From an uncultured Chloroflexota bacterium (GTDB lineage Bacteria; Chloroflexota; Anaerolineae; Aggregatilineales; Phototrophicaceae): a DNA stretch of 64,000 nucleotides. Under the pieces are notes generated by a model. The model saw only the letters and a program-made list of their open reading frames with translations. It did not search any database and was not told the DNA's origin. Location: the NCBI GenBank assembly GCA_937974245.1, contig CALJKV010000069.1, positions 86,593 to 150,592 of the forward strand, given 5' to 3'. The number at the start of each line of letters is the position of its first letter. The stretch's first letter is position 1. Both the position numbers and the translations under genes were made by a program. Of this stretch, positions 1-9,267 are shown piece by piece.

Positions 1-138
1 AAAACACGCTACAATAGGGTAGCATTGTGCCGGGCTGAATTGACGGCACAACTTTTCCCGTGTGCCTGCGTATAGAGTCACAACAACGGCACACCGTGAA
101 GCACTACCGGGCCAAAACACAGTAGGAGAACGGTCAGC

Positions 139-735
139 GTGTCTGAACCGGAAATACAAGAATGGGTGAATGCAACCCTGGATGGCGACCAGGACGCCTT
201 TGCGGAGATCGTCTACACTTTCCAGGATGCGGTCTATAACCTGTGTTACCGGATGCTTGGTGAGCGTACCGAAGCGGAGGATGCAGCACAGGAAGCGTTT
301 TTACGTGCCTATCTGAATTTGCAGCGTTATGACCCGGCGCGTTCGTTTAAAACCTGGTTGTTGAGTATCGCTTCCAATTACTGTATTGACCGGCTGCGCC
401 GCCGCCGTTTGACGTGGCTGGCATTGGAAGATGAGCCGGAGCCGGGCGAATCGATCAGCCTGAGCAGCGATGACCCGGAACCGGAGGAAGTCACCCTGCT
501 CAAAGAACGCAGTGCGGCGATCCAGGCGCTCTTGAACGAACTCAGCCCCGACTACCGGGCAGCCGTTGTGCTGCGCTACTGGTACGATTATTCATATACT
601 GAAATTGCCGATATTATGGATACCACCGAAAGCGCCGTCAAAAGCCGCCTGTTCCGCGCCCGACAGGCGTTGGCAAGTAAACTCGATTCACAGGCAGCCG
701 CCCGACTGACCAGCCCATTGTTGGAGAATAGCTGA
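139..735 (+). CDS. ECF-type RNA polymerase sigma factor
   Basis: A 198-residue sigma-70 family factor of the extracytoplasmic-function type. Region 2 (about residues 20-90) contains the AEDAAQEAFLRAY core and the FKTWLLSIASNYCIDRLRRR promoter-melting helix. Region 4 (about 130-185) has the ELSPDYRAAVVLRYW and TESAVKSRLFRAR helix-turn-helix. Length and the missing region 3 fit ECF sigmas. The start is GTG, preceded by AGGAGAA at about 123. Its TGA stop overlaps the ATG of the next gene by one base, so the downstream membrane protein is probably its anti-sigma factor. It should direct transcription of an envelope-response regulon; the inducing signal is unknown. Confidence 0.93.
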   Translation: MSEPEIQEWVNATLDGDQDAFAEIVYTFQDAVYNLCYRMLGERTEAEDAAQEAFLRAYLNLQRYDPARSFKTWLLSIASNYCIDRLRRRRLTWLALEDEPEPGESISLSSDDPEPEEVTLLKERSAAIQALLNELSPDYRAAVVLRYWYDYSYTEIADIMDTTESAVKSRLFRARQALASKLDSQAAARLTSPLLENS

Positions 736-1286
736 TGGCGAATGAACGACAAAAGCGGCTTATCCAGGAATCCCTGGATGATCTGCTCACCCCCGAAGCC
801 CAGCAGGAACTGGTTGAAAAACTTGGCGAAGATACCGAGTTTTCCAGCACTTACGAACGCCTGAAACAGGTTGACCGCGTACTGCGGGCGGCACCCTTTG
901 AACGCGCCCCCCAGCGGTTGGCCTTGAATATCATGGCGCGGCTGGCAGAAAGCGTGCCGGAACTCAAGACGAGGGTTTCCAGTCTGGCGCTGGCACTGGG
1001 GTTGACGCTGGTTTTTGTCGTGCTGCTGCCGCTGCTAGTGGCCGCCGGTTGGTTGATCCTGAGCGTAGTAGGCAACGCGGCGGCGCTCAGCAGTGCGATC
1101 CAACAATTAACCACGCTGCTAACGGTAGTTGTTGGCGTGCTGACAGTATTCGCCGAAAAAGCGCAAACGCTGGTTGCCACCAGCCCGGAAGCACCGGCAG
1201 CGCTGCTCGCGCTCATCCCGGTCAGTATTCTGTGGCTGGCGCGGTATGTGATGGGCAACGATTCGGATACCGGCGATGCAGATTAG
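735..1286 (+). CDS. Membrane-anchored anti-sigma-factor-like protein
   Basis: A 183-residue protein translationally coupled to the sigma factor (TGATG overlap). The N-terminal ~65 residues are soluble and helical, starting ESLDDLLTPEAQQELVEKL, which resembles the cytosolic sigma-binding part of anti-sigma factors. Hydrophobic segments follow at about 85-110, 125-145 and 155-170. No Cys or His cluster is present, so it is not a classical zinc-binding (ZAS/HC2) anti-sigma. Function is inferred from gene order and topology: it would hold the sigma factor at the membrane until a signal releases it. The 3' end overlaps the next ORF by 11 bases. Confidence 0.65.
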   Translation: MANERQKRLIQESLDDLLTPEAQQELVEKLGEDTEFSSTYERLKQVDRVLRAAPFERAPQRLALNIMARLAESVPELKTRVSSLALALGLTLVFVVLLPLLVAAGWLILSVVGNAAALSSAIQQLTTLLTVVVGVLTVFAEKAQTLVATSPEAPAALLALIPVSILWLARYVMGNDSDTGDAD

Positions 1287-2352
1287 AACCTCCCCTCAAT
1301 CCACCAATTACCGCAGATTTGTGTTCTTTGTCGTCGGGTTCCTCGGCGTGCTGGTGCTTGCTGTCCTCGCCCGCCAGTTGCTCAACCTGAGCCTACCAGA
1401 AAGCCGGGGGGTGATCTTCCAGGAGCATTACATCCTGACGGACACCGCCGATGCGCCGCTGGCGGTGATTGCCGACCAATCACAGTTGGCTGAGGGCAGC
1501 ATTGTGCAAGGGGATGTGGCACTTGTCAGCCGGGTTGAATCTGCTGCCTCCGGGATAGTCAACGGCGATTTGACGCAGATCGGCAGTGATGTCATCATGC
1601 GGGGGACGGTGACTGGCGACCTCACCCTGTTCGGCACACGCCTGGTATTGGGCGGGCAAGTGGACGGGGATGTAATCGCGTTGGGCAGTGACATCACGAT
1701 AACTGCTGACGCCCGTATAGCCGGGGAGATCGTCAACTGCGCCGGGACACTCACTGATAACCGACCTGAACCTGTTGGTATCCGCTCGTGCGGCCAGATG
1801 AGCGCACTCGCCGGTATTATTAGCGCGGGTGGCGACCTGCTCTTGCCAGCGTTACAGCCTGGTATCGGCACTGTGCTGGCCGCGCTCACCCTGACCGGAA
1901 TTACGCTTTTAGGGGTGATGCTGTTCCCTCGCTCGATGCGGGCTATGCAAGCGACCGTTTTCGCCCGCCCGATCTATACCGGTGTCACGGGCGGCATGAC
2001 GATGCTGTTGTGGATTGGCCTGGCCGCTGGTGCTGTCCTGCTACTGGGATTTTTCCCGCCAATCGGGCTGGTACTCATCCCGGTGCTGCTAGTGGCAATG
2101 CTGACACTGGTCGTGTTGATGGCAGCCGGGTGGATGGCGCTGGCCGCCGGGTTAGGGGATTCCCTGCTGCGGCGCATGTTCCGGCAGGCGCAGCCCCCGT
2201 TGTTGGCGGCCTTGTTCGGCAGTCTGCTGCTTTTCGCGCTGTGGCATGTCCTGCTGATACTGCCCTTTGGCGGGCCGGTGCTGCTGCTGGTATTGGCAGT
2301 CCTCAGCCTGATAGGGTTGGGGGCGGCGCTGCTGGCGTGGCGTGGCAGGTAG
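1276..2352 (+). CDS. Bactofilin-like polymer-forming domain membrane protein
   Basis: A 358-residue membrane protein. One N-terminal helix (about 12-35) leads to an extracytoplasmic region (about 60-160) of short beta-helix-like repeats rich in Gly, Asp and Val (for example VNGDLTQIGSDVIMRGTVTG), the pattern of bactofilin or polymer-forming cytoskeletal (DUF583-like) domains. Four or five strongly hydrophobic helices follow (about 175-350). It overlaps the anti-sigma-like gene and looks co-transcribed with it. Such proteins often form a third partner of ECF/anti-sigma operons in Chloroflexota and Firmicutes. Biochemical role is unknown; a membrane scaffold or signal input is plausible. Confidence 0.7.
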   Translation: MQIRTSPQSTNYRRFVFFVVGFLGVLVLAVLARQLLNLSLPESRGVIFQEHYILTDTADAPLAVIADQSQLAEGSIVQGDVALVSRVESAASGIVNGDLTQIGSDVIMRGTVTGDLTLFGTRLVLGGQVDGDVIALGSDITITADARIAGEIVNCAGTLTDNRPEPVGIRSCGQMSALAGIISAGGDLLLPALQPGIGTVLAALTLTGITLLGVMLFPRSMRAMQATVFARPIYTGVTGGMTMLLWIGLAAGAVLLLGFFPPIGLVLIPVLLVAMLTLVVLMAAGWMALAAGLGDSLLRRMFRQAQPPLLAALFGSLLLFALWHVLLILPFGGPVLLLVLAVLSLIGLGAALLAWRGR

Positions 2353-2491
2353 CGGACATATCACCCGATTTTGCAGGTTTTTTGTGTGTCATGCGGCCAC
2401 TTGTGCAGTACAATAAAGGATAGTTTTCCATCCAGGTATGCTGCCTGGCGGTACCATCAGTCGTATTTTGTATGTGAGGAGAATCCGTCCC

Positions 2492-3178
2492 ATGCCCAGT
2501 ATCTTTGAAAAAATTAACACCCTGATTAACGCCAACCTGCACGCAATTGTAGACCGCGCCCTGGAAACCAACTCGGTACAGGTGATGGATGAGTACATCC
2601 GCCAGGTTGAACGTAACCTTGAGGCGCTGGAAGACTCAACGGCGACGGTTGGCGGCACGGTCAAAACGCTTAAGCGCAAATATGAAGAATTTGCTGCCCA
2701 GGCGGAGAAACTTGACCGGGATATTGATACCCTGGTAATTAAAGGCAAGAATGACCTGGCCGCTGCTGCCCAGGCCGAACTGAATACCAAGCAGGAACTT
2801 TCGCAGGAATACTATGAACAGTGGCAGGAACAGGAAGGCCAGTACCAGAAGATGCTCGACATGCGGCTGAAACTGGAATCCCGTCTGACAATGATTAAGC
2901 AGGAACGCGAACACCTGCGCTCGCTGATCGAGCTGGCCGAGGCCAAGAAAGTCACTACCAAGACGATCAAGAGCCTGGATGACCTGTCGAATGTGGGCGA
3001 CGAGCAGATCTCCAGTCTGTCCGAAAAGATTCGGCAGCGGCTGGATACCGAAGACGCCCGCCTGGACATGGCAACCCGCAATATCTCCGAGGAAATCGAA
3101 GACGCGGTGCGCGGCGGCGAAATTGACCGCCAGTTGCAGGAGCGCCGTGAACGGTTGCAGCAGAGCGGCAAAATCTAG
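2492..3178 (+). CDS. pspA: PspA/IM30 family membrane-stress protein
   Basis: A 228-residue PspA/IM30 homologue. It opens with MPSIFEKINTLINANLHAIV, the amphipathic membrane-binding helix of the family, followed by almost continuous heptad-rich helices (about 25-220). PspA/Vipp1 proteins form ESCRT-III-like rods or rings that stabilise damaged membranes. The start at 2492 is chosen over an in-frame ATG at 2438 because GAGGAGAA lies just upstream and the family begins with M-x-(I/L)-F. It follows the sigma/anti-sigma/bactofilin operon after a 139-base gap, which supports an envelope-stress role for the cluster. Confidence 0.92.
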   Translation: MPSIFEKINTLINANLHAIVDRALETNSVQVMDEYIRQVERNLEALEDSTATVGGTVKTLKRKYEEFAAQAEKLDRDIDTLVIKGKNDLAAAAQAELNTKQELSQEYYEQWQEQEGQYQKMLDMRLKLESRLTMIKQEREHLRSLIELAEAKKVTTKTIKSLDDLSNVGDEQISSLSEKIRQRLDTEDARLDMATRNISEEIEDAVRGGEIDRQLQERRERLQQSGKI

Positions 3179-3192
3179 CTGGGGTGTAGGTT

Positions 3193-3215
3193 AGGGCGGG
3201 TTTCAGTCCCGCCCT
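3193..3215. terminator. Hairpin downstream of pspA
   Basis: A perfect 8-bp stem (AGGGCGGG / CCCGCCCT) with a 7-base loop lies 14 bases after the pspA stop. No T-tract follows, so it may be a weak terminator, an mRNA-stabilising hairpin or a REP-like repeat. It begins near GTAGG, resembling the other small palindromes in this window. Confidence 0.5.
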
Positions 3216-3258
3216 CGGCGAAACCCTTTACCGGGTACCACACGCGGAGTAAATGTTT

Positions 3259-4080
3259 ATGTCTGAAAATTCATCCAATGTGCGGAATCGCGCCTTTGGC
3301 GCACTGCTGGCAACGGCGGTGCTACGCTGGGAAAGTATCGTCACGATTGCCATGACGGCGATTCTGTTTTTGTTCGTCGGTGATGTGGGGATTGCCGGTT
3401 GGCAGCCCTGGTTCTGGTTGGTGGCCGGGGCGATTGCCGAAGGTGCGCTCATTCTCTCGTCTCTAACAGACCCGGAAGCGGCGCAGCAGGCAATTTCCCG
3501 CGAGTTCGAGAGCAAATATGACCTGCGCGATATTCGCAGTCACGTCTCTCGCCAGCGCCTTCAGAGTGCCCTGGAATACCGGCGCAACATGCTCACCCTG
3601 GTTAAGCGGCACAAAGGGGCGATGCGGACACACCTCCAGCAGACTGTCAATGACATCAATGACTGGATTGACCACATGTACGACCTGGCACTACACATTG
3701 ATGCCTTTGAAGACAATGAACTGGTCGAGCGTGACCGTAAAATGGTGCCGCAGCAACTCGAAAAGGCCCGCATTCGCGTTAGCCGCGAAAAAGACCCGGC
3801 AGTGCACCGTGACCTGGAAAATCAGATCAGACAGCTTGAGCAGCAGCTTACCAACCTGAATGCGACGGCCAACAGTGTCAAACGCGCCGAAATCCAACTG
3901 GAAAGCACGCTCTCTTCACTGGGGACAATCTACGCGCAAATGTCCCTGTTGGGGACTAAAGAGGTAGACAGTTCGCGGGCGCAGCGCCTCCGCCTGGAAA
4001 TTCAGGATGAGGTTTCCAGCTTGCAGGATACCATCTCCGCAATGGATGAAGTGCAGTCGCAGCGGCTCCGGTTGAGCTAA
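3259..4080 (+). CDS. Membrane protein with long cytoplasmic coiled coil
   Basis: A 273-residue protein of unrecognised family. Two closely spaced hydrophobic segments (about residues 27-45 and 50-70) are followed by about 200 residues of charged helix with coiled-coil character, including RQLEQQLTNLNATANSVKRA. ATG 3259 is preferred over ATG 3253 because GGAG at 3246 then sits 9 bases away. It lies directly after pspA on the same strand. The resemblance of its C-terminal half to PspA-type helical bundles is only in general character. A membrane-tethered partner of PspA is a reasonable guess but is not shown. Confidence 0.75.
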   Translation: MSENSSNVRNRAFGALLATAVLRWESIVTIAMTAILFLFVGDVGIAGWQPWFWLVAGAIAEGALILSSLTDPEAAQQAISREFESKYDLRDIRSHVSRQRLQSALEYRRNMLTLVKRHKGAMRTHLQQTVNDINDWIDHMYDLALHIDAFEDNELVERDRKMVPQQLEKARIRVSREKDPAVHRDLENQIRQLEQQLTNLNATANSVKRAEIQLESTLSSLGTIYAQMSLLGTKEVDSSRAQRLRLEIQDEVSSLQDTISAMDEVQSQRLRLS

Positions 4081-4088
4081 TTGTTTAG

Positions 4089-5078
4089 TCAGCGTCCCCC
4101 GGATTGATAGGCGCGGATAATCTCATCCATCTTCTCGTGTGTCGCCGGGTCAACAGTTTTGCGCCCCGGGTCTTCATCGAACCAGGCCAGCGTCCTGCGG
4201 ATGCCTGCATAAAAGGGAATCGTCGCCTGGAAACCCGGCACAAACATCTTGATTTTGCTGTTATCAAAAATCGCGCTCCATGTTTTATCCCCAATCAGAC
4301 CGGCACCGATACCGGGGTCTAGCCGGGCGATAAAATCGGATGGGATATGGATGATATTGGCTTCCACTCCCAGGGCTTCGGCCACCGTTTGGTGAATCTG
4401 ATTCCAGTTCAGGTGTTCATCCGACGTAATATGAAATGACTGGCCGATACTCGCCGGATTCCCCAACAGGCCGACAAACGCCTTCGCAAAATCCTCGGAA
4501 TGCGTGAGCGTCCACAAGGATGAACCATCCCCGTGCACAATCACCGGCAACCCTTTCAGCAGGCGATCCGCCAGCGTGTATGGCGAGCCATGAATCGCGC
4601 TGGGGATGCGGGCGGCATAGGTATGCGAGGGGCGCACCACTGTTACCGGGAATCCCTCCTGGCGATAGGCCGCCAGCAGGCGCTCTTCGCAGGCGATTTT
4701 GTTGCTGGCGTATTGCCAGTACGGGTTATGCAGCGGCGTGGACTCAGTAATGATCGAATGGACTGGTGGTTTCTGGTAGACCGTCGCTGAACTGATAAAG
4801 GTGTACTGCCGGGTCTTGTCCCGGAAAAGCGCAATATCCCGTTCGATGTCGGCTGGCACAAAAGCCACCCAGTTGACCACCGCATCAAATTGCAGCCCTT
4901 CCAGTGCCTGGCTCACCTTATCCGGTTGGTGAATATCCCCCTTAATCAGCGTCACGCCGGGGATGTCCACCTTGGTTTGCCCGCGATTCAGCAGAAAGAG
5001 GTCAAAACCTTTTTGAACGGCCAACCTGCTCACCGAAGTGCTGATGTCGCCCGTCCCACCAATGAATAAAACACGCAT
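4089..5078 (-). CDS. Extended SDR / NAD-dependent epimerase-dehydratase
   Basis: A 329-residue extended short-chain dehydrogenase/reductase. The Rossmann dinucleotide-binding loop is at the N-terminus (VLFIGGTGDISTSV), and the YxxxK catalytic pair occurs as YASNK after a TFISSATVYQ strand. It would act on a nucleotide- or free-sugar substrate with NAD(P). An AGGAGA ribosome site lies just before the ATG. It sits 29 bases downstream of the glucokinase gene on the same strand, so the two are probably one operon and linked to sugar metabolism. The exact substrate cannot be read from the sequence. Confidence 0.85.
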   Translation of the reverse strand: MRVLFIGGTGDISTSVSRLAVQKGFDLFLLNRGQTKVDIPGVTLIKGDIHQPDKVSQALEGLQFDAVVNWVAFVPADIERDIALFRDKTRQYTFISSATVYQKPPVHSIITESTPLHNPYWQYASNKIACEERLLAAYRQEGFPVTVVRPSHTYAARIPSAIHGSPYTLADRLLKGLPVIVHGDGSSLWTLTHSEDFAKAFVGLLGNPASIGQSFHITSDEHLNWNQIHQTVAEALGVEANIIHIPSDFIARLDPGIGAGLIGDKTWSAIFDNSKIKMFVPGFQATIPFYAGIRRTLAWFDEDPGRKTVDPATHEKMDEIIRAYQSGGR

Positions 5079-5107
5079 GGTTGTTTCTCCTGTTTGTAAC
5101 TGCCATA

Positions 5108-6106
5108 TCAGGATGCGGGCAGTTTTAAGGCAAATGCCGCCGCACCTAACAGCCCGGCTTTGGCGTTCTTGATGACATGCACCGGCATATCGGTGAGCAT
5201 GGCACGGAAGCGCCCTTTGCTCCGCAGCGCCTCCAGGAAGGGCGGTTTATGTAATTCGGGCAAGATGCGCGGGGGGATGCCGCCGCCCAGGTAAATACCC
5301 CCAGTGGACAGCACTTTGAGAGCCAGGTTTCCGGACTCCGCCCCTAGGATAGCGGTGAAGAGTTCGAGGGTTGCCGTTGCCAGCTGGCAGGGGCGTGCCG
5401 GGTCCTGCGCCGCGCTGAAGATAATCGGCGTATGATCCTGACTGGCCGCCAGTTTTTCTGTCAGCCAGGCTGGTTCGTCCGCATAGCCGGTATCTTTGAG
5501 GTAAGCGTACAGATTCGGGATACCCAGCCCGGAACAAACCCGTTCATAGCTCACATGAGAATACCCCTTCTGGTTGAGGTACTTGAGCAGCCCGACCTGA
5601 AGTTCCCCCACCGGCCCAAACGAGACATGGCCGCCTTCTGAAGGGTGGGCATGGTAACGTCCGTCGCCATACGTCAGGAAGGCCTCACCCAACCCGGTGC
5701 CGGGCGCAAGTACAGCGATATGACCGCCCTGTATCGGTTTGCCGGTATTCAGGGCAATGACATCCTGTGGTTCGAGAATCGGCACTGCATACGCCACCGC
5801 CTCAAGGTCATTGAGGAGTTCAACCGCCACCCACTTAAAAGTGGACTTCAGGCTGGCGGCATCCACTTCCCAGGGCAGGTTCGTCACACGGGCGCGCCCA
5901 TCCAGAATCGGCCCGGCGATGCCAAAACAGGCCCGCGAGATTGGCAGGCTCACATCAGCCAGAAATTCACGGATAATAGTCTCAAGGTCTTGATAATGGA
6001 CGCTGGAAAAAGTTTTCTCAACCAGCGGTTTGTTCGGACCTGTATCGTTCGAAAAAACGGCCAGGATTGTCTTGGTTCCACCAATATCGCCAACGAGTGC
6101 ATTCAT
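5108..6106 (-). CDS. glk: Glucokinase (Glk family)
   Basis: A 332-residue ATP-dependent hexokinase of the bacterial Glk family (not ROK, since the CXCGxxGC zinc motif is absent). Visible motifs are GDIGGTKTILAVF (phosphate 1), CFGIAGPI, LLNDLEAVAYAV (catalytic Asp in the NDL element), LAPGTGLGEAF (phosphate 2) and SEGGHVSFGP near the sugar site. It phosphorylates glucose to glucose-6-phosphate. The length matches the family. It is followed by the SDR gene after 29 bases. With the CUT1 importer genes in the window it fits sugar uptake and activation. Confidence 0.85.
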   Translation of the reverse strand: MNALVGDIGGTKTILAVFSNDTGPNKPLVEKTFSSVHYQDLETIIREFLADVSLPISRACFGIAGPILDGRARVTNLPWEVDAASLKSTFKWVAVELLNDLEAVAYAVPILEPQDVIALNTGKPIQGGHIAVLAPGTGLGEAFLTYGDGRYHAHPSEGGHVSFGPVGELQVGLLKYLNQKGYSHVSYERVCSGLGIPNLYAYLKDTGYADEPAWLTEKLAASQDHTPIIFSAAQDPARPCQLATATLELFTAILGAESGNLALKVLSTGGIYLGGGIPPRILPELHKPPFLEALRSKGRFRAMLTDMPVHVIKNAKAGLLGAAAFALKLPAS

Positions 6107-6217
6107 GATTATTTCAGCTCACCACTCTTACTGATCGTTTCCTGGTCAGGTAATTTTTTCACGTATCCGGTAAGTAACTGATTTGCGACTTACCCCTGCT
6201 CGCTGCACCCAGGTATG

Positions 6218-8107
6218 CTATTGCTCGGCGGTTTCGTCCGGGTTTTGCGCACCGCCCCAGTAACCAGCGAGCCACTTCATTGTATCAATACCACTATTGG
6301 GCAATTGTTCGCCGGTCATCAAATCACGATCCAGGTCTTCGCCGCTGCGCCGCATGAGGTTCTTCTTGGTACGATTATCGCTCATCGTGACGATAAGCTG
6401 CCCCAATTTCTTGAGGTTATTCGCCAGCACTTTGCGTTCATGAGGGGAAACCTCCTGTTCGCGCTCATCCAGTTCCGCCCGAATCACGTGCTGGTCAAAG
6501 CTAATCAGCCGCCGGGCATGGGGATCGAAGGCCTCCGAGAGCGCCTCCAGCACCGCATAAGCCGCCTTGACCTCATCGGCCAGTTCCTGCAAGGTGCGCT
6601 GCCCCAGCATCTTGCGAATCGCAACAAGACTCTGCACAATCGACCGCATCTCATCCAGAGCGCGTTTTCCTTCGCAGCCCTGGTCAAACCGCTGCAACCG
6701 CGCTAAGGGCTGGTCGCGGACAAAGCCGCGCCACCACCCCAGGATGAACTGGGTAATGAGGCCACTCCACTGCACCCGGGAGACCATCTCGCGCAGATCT
6801 TCTATGAGTTGTATGTCATCTTCCAGCGCTTCCAGCGTCGTCACCTGCCGCCGCACGACGGCACGTGTCACCAACTCGTTACGGGCTTCCGAACCCAGAT
6901 CGAGCAGTGGTTCCAGGAATTCCGGCTCGATCTCCACGCCGGGTTGGTGCAGCAGCCTCGCTAACTGCTCGGCCACTGGCAGCATACTCTTATGCCATTC
7001 CCTGGCGGCCAGCAGCAGCACATACAGGTCAGCCGCCTGTTGGAAAGTGAGTTCGCCCGCGCCGACGGCCTGGCCGGTACGATCCAGCACATCCTGAATA
7101 CTGCGTGGGTTGGTTTCCAGCAAACTTACCACTGTGGAGAAAGTCTTTTTCTGCACTGAGAGACTTTCCACCAGTCGCAGGAAGAACGCGTGCGTATCCA
7201 GGGCTAACAGGCTGCCGATAAACAGCCGGTAGACTTCCGGGGAGAGTATTTCTCCGCCACGCGCGGTGAGTGTGTAAATAATGTTTTCCGGCTGAAATTC
7301 CGGTGGTGTTCCTGTTGGTTGGCGCTCGGCCAGCAGTTCCCACAATTTTGCGGTGCTTTCGACGGTGAACAGATCGCCAACGCCGGCCTGGGCAGCCCGC
7401 CCCAGTGCCGCCAGGAACAGGCCGTTCCCCCAATTTTGCAGGAACATCATCGGGTCGCCGGTATACTCCCGCAGCACTCGTCCGATGTTGTTGGTCAGAT
7501 TTGCCAGGAGCATTTCATCTTCCAGTAGAAGCGCCAGGGCTGCGCCATCGCGCCGGGAAGCGAAGGAGACTAACTGGCGTGCCAGGTCTTCCGATTGATA
7601 TGCACGTTCGCGTGCCGCCAGGATGCCATTATGCAGGACGCTGCCGAGTTCATAATAGGCCGGCTCCCGTGCCGTCAGTGTGAGCCAGCTAATTACCGTC
7701 TCGGTGTCCCCATTACAGATAGCCACCTGGAGTGAACAGATGGCCGCGTTTTGCAGCCGCTGTAACCAGCGAGGATCTGCGGGTTCATTTAAATGGGCGC
7801 GGACAAAGGCATATACGGCGTCCGGTTTATCCACCAGTGCCTGGTTCATCGTTGTTTCCAGGGCAGCGTCAATTACGGGGTCGGTATCCATCGCCAGCGC
7901 CACAATCGCCACAGCCTCGGCATCCCGCGACTCCATCGCGTAGCGCATCAGCCCCCGGATGTAATCCTGTAACAATTCCCCCTGGGGAGGCGTATCTCCG
8001 GTTAAGATGGTTTTGAGCGCCTCAGCAGATACTTCTTCACCAGTACGTACCTGTGCGTCCAGTATTTCCCGCTCTATCACCTGTTCCCCACCTTTTAACG
8101 CTGCCAC
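6218..8107 (-). CDS. Large alpha-helical protein, unknown function
   Basis: A 629-residue protein of no recognised family. It has no signal peptide or membrane helix and is rich in Leu, Ala and Glu, with repeated helical pairs suggesting a HEAT- or TPR-like solenoid over about residues 30-480. A charged C-terminal region (about 490-629) includes a helix-rich segment ending in SDNRTKKNLMRRSGEDLDRD. The longest reading starts at GTG 8107. GTG 8080 is an alternative, with AAAGGTGG upstream. It is separated from glucokinase by about 110 bases and may be monocistronic. Likely a cytosolic scaffold, but no function can be assigned. Confidence 0.75.
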   Translation of the reverse strand: MAALKGGEQVIEREILDAQVRTGEEVSAEALKTILTGDTPPQGELLQDYIRGLMRYAMESRDAEAVAIVALAMDTDPVIDAALETTMNQALVDKPDAVYAFVRAHLNEPADPRWLQRLQNAAICSLQVAICNGDTETVISWLTLTAREPAYYELGSVLHNGILAARERAYQSEDLARQLVSFASRRDGAALALLLEDEMLLANLTNNIGRVLREYTGDPMMFLQNWGNGLFLAALGRAAQAGVGDLFTVESTAKLWELLAERQPTGTPPEFQPENIIYTLTARGGEILSPEVYRLFIGSLLALDTHAFFLRLVESLSVQKKTFSTVVSLLETNPRSIQDVLDRTGQAVGAGELTFQQAADLYVLLLAAREWHKSMLPVAEQLARLLHQPGVEIEPEFLEPLLDLGSEARNELVTRAVVRRQVTTLEALEDDIQLIEDLREMVSRVQWSGLITQFILGWWRGFVRDQPLARLQRFDQGCEGKRALDEMRSIVQSLVAIRKMLGQRTLQELADEVKAAYAVLEALSEAFDPHARRLISFDQHVIRAELDEREQEVSPHERKVLANNLKKLGQLIVTMSDNRTKKNLMRRSGEDLDRDLMTGEQLPNSGIDTMKWLAGYWGGAQNPDETAEQ

Positions 8108-8248
8108 TCGACTAAGGGACTACTATAGCATAATTACTTTCAAAAGCGCAGCGGTTACATTGAGGGTGAGGCGTTATAGATCAACAAGAAGCACATTCCC
8201 TTACTGGAGGAAGCTGAACAACGGATTGTAATTGGAGGAGACTGGCTT

Positions 8249-8911
8249 TCAATCCATAAACCAGCTCATGATAACACGACCAGCGGGCGAGAATAGGAAC
8301 ACCAGCAGGCCAGACGCCAGGCTCAACGCAACCAGACTGGTTGTGCGCTGCCGTTCCGCAATCACAACCCAGTAGCGGACGAGGGTGATACCCAGTAATG
8401 AGCCAAAACCCGCGATCCAGAGTGGTGTCAGCAAGGCCACTATCATTGATAGCAAGCGAACGTAACAGCCGAGAGTGGAATTATAAACGGGAAAACCTTT
8501 CGGATCGAAATTACCTCCGGCTACCATCGAGGCAGGTTTGAGGTGCAGTCCATAGGCATAATACGGAACGAAAATCAGCCAAACAAAAGCTGCCACCACC
8601 ACGATCAGAGTCAGGGTATGAAAACGGGCAAAACGAGCCGGTTGCCGCAGTTCTCCCTGACTGAATAACACAATCTGCTGCAGATGGCGTTCCCTCAATC
8701 TTTCACTAAGGCCGTTCATCACCAGACCTGTGGTTTCCCGAAATAAGAATAGTGTCAATCGCATCCGCGACTGGCGCTGCAATTCGGCTAATCGGAGTTG
8801 AAACACGATCAGCATCTCATCACCAAAATCATGGCGGAATGCCGGGGGATACAGACGTAAGAGTGCCGTATACAACCAGTTTCCCAGTGAGGAAGGATAA
8901 GGTTTCTTCAT
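8249..8911 (-). CDS. Membrane protein co-transcribed with PadR
   Basis: A 220-residue protein. The N-terminal soluble segment contains LLRLYPPAFRHDFGDEML, a motif typical of small permease-like proteins that sit next to PadR regulators in many bacteria. Three or four hydrophobic helices follow (about residues 90-112, 140-170 and 190-215). Its ATG overlaps the PadR stop by four bases (ATGA), which indicates translational coupling. The PadR protein probably represses its own operon and so this gene. Substrate or partner is unknown. Confidence 0.8.
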   Translation of the reverse strand: MKKPYPSSLGNWLYTALLRLYPPAFRHDFGDEMLIVFQLRLAELQRQSRMRLTLFLFRETTGLVMNGLSERLRERHLQQIVLFSQGELRQPARFARFHTLTLIVVVAAFVWLIFVPYYAYGLHLKPASMVAGGNFDPKGFPVYNSTLGCYVRLLSMIVALLTPLWIAGFGSLLGITLVRYWVVIAERQRTTSLVALSLASGLLVFLFSPAGRVIMSWFMD

Positions 8912-9255
8912 GCCTCACCTTCTTCCAGCCAGAGCTGGGCAAGTTTCGCCAGCTTGTGCAACCGGTCAGTTTCGGCAGAGAGTACATGCCATCCGGTTTC
9001 CGTCAGGCGATAGTCTTTTCTCGGCCTGACAGACTCATCTGGTTCGGGATTACCCACGCCGACAATCCACCCGCATTCAAGCAGGCGTTTGAGCGCACCA
9101 TACAGGGTACCCGTGCTGAAGGTCACCCGCCCATCACTCAAAGATTCCACTTCTTTGATGATGCCATAGCCGTGCTTACTACCTGGTGCCAGACTGAGAA
9201 GAATGAAAAAAGTCGTCTCTGTCAGGGGAAGATAGTTGGGACCAGTCACATCCAT
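8908..9255 (-). CDS. PadR family transcriptional regulator
   Basis: A 115-residue winged-helix repressor. The start is set at 9255 (MDVTGPNYLPLTETTFFILL) because GGAGGTGG lies 6 bases upstream and PadR proteins begin just before LTxxxFxIL; the longer ORF to 9327 would read through the operator. HGYGIIKEVE and TGTLYGALKRLLECGWI are the PadR recognition-helix and wing signatures. A short C-terminal dimerisation helix follows, as in subfamily 2. It is coupled to the downstream membrane protein by a 4-base overlap. Inverted repeats immediately upstream are its likely operator. Confidence 0.92.
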   Translation of the reverse strand: MDVTGPNYLPLTETTFFILLSLAPGSKHGYGIIKEVESLSDGRVTFSTGTLYGALKRLLECGWIVGVGNPEPDESVRPRKDYRLTETGWHVLSAETDRLHKLAKLAQLWLEEGEA

Positions 9256-9267
9256 ATCCACCTCCAA

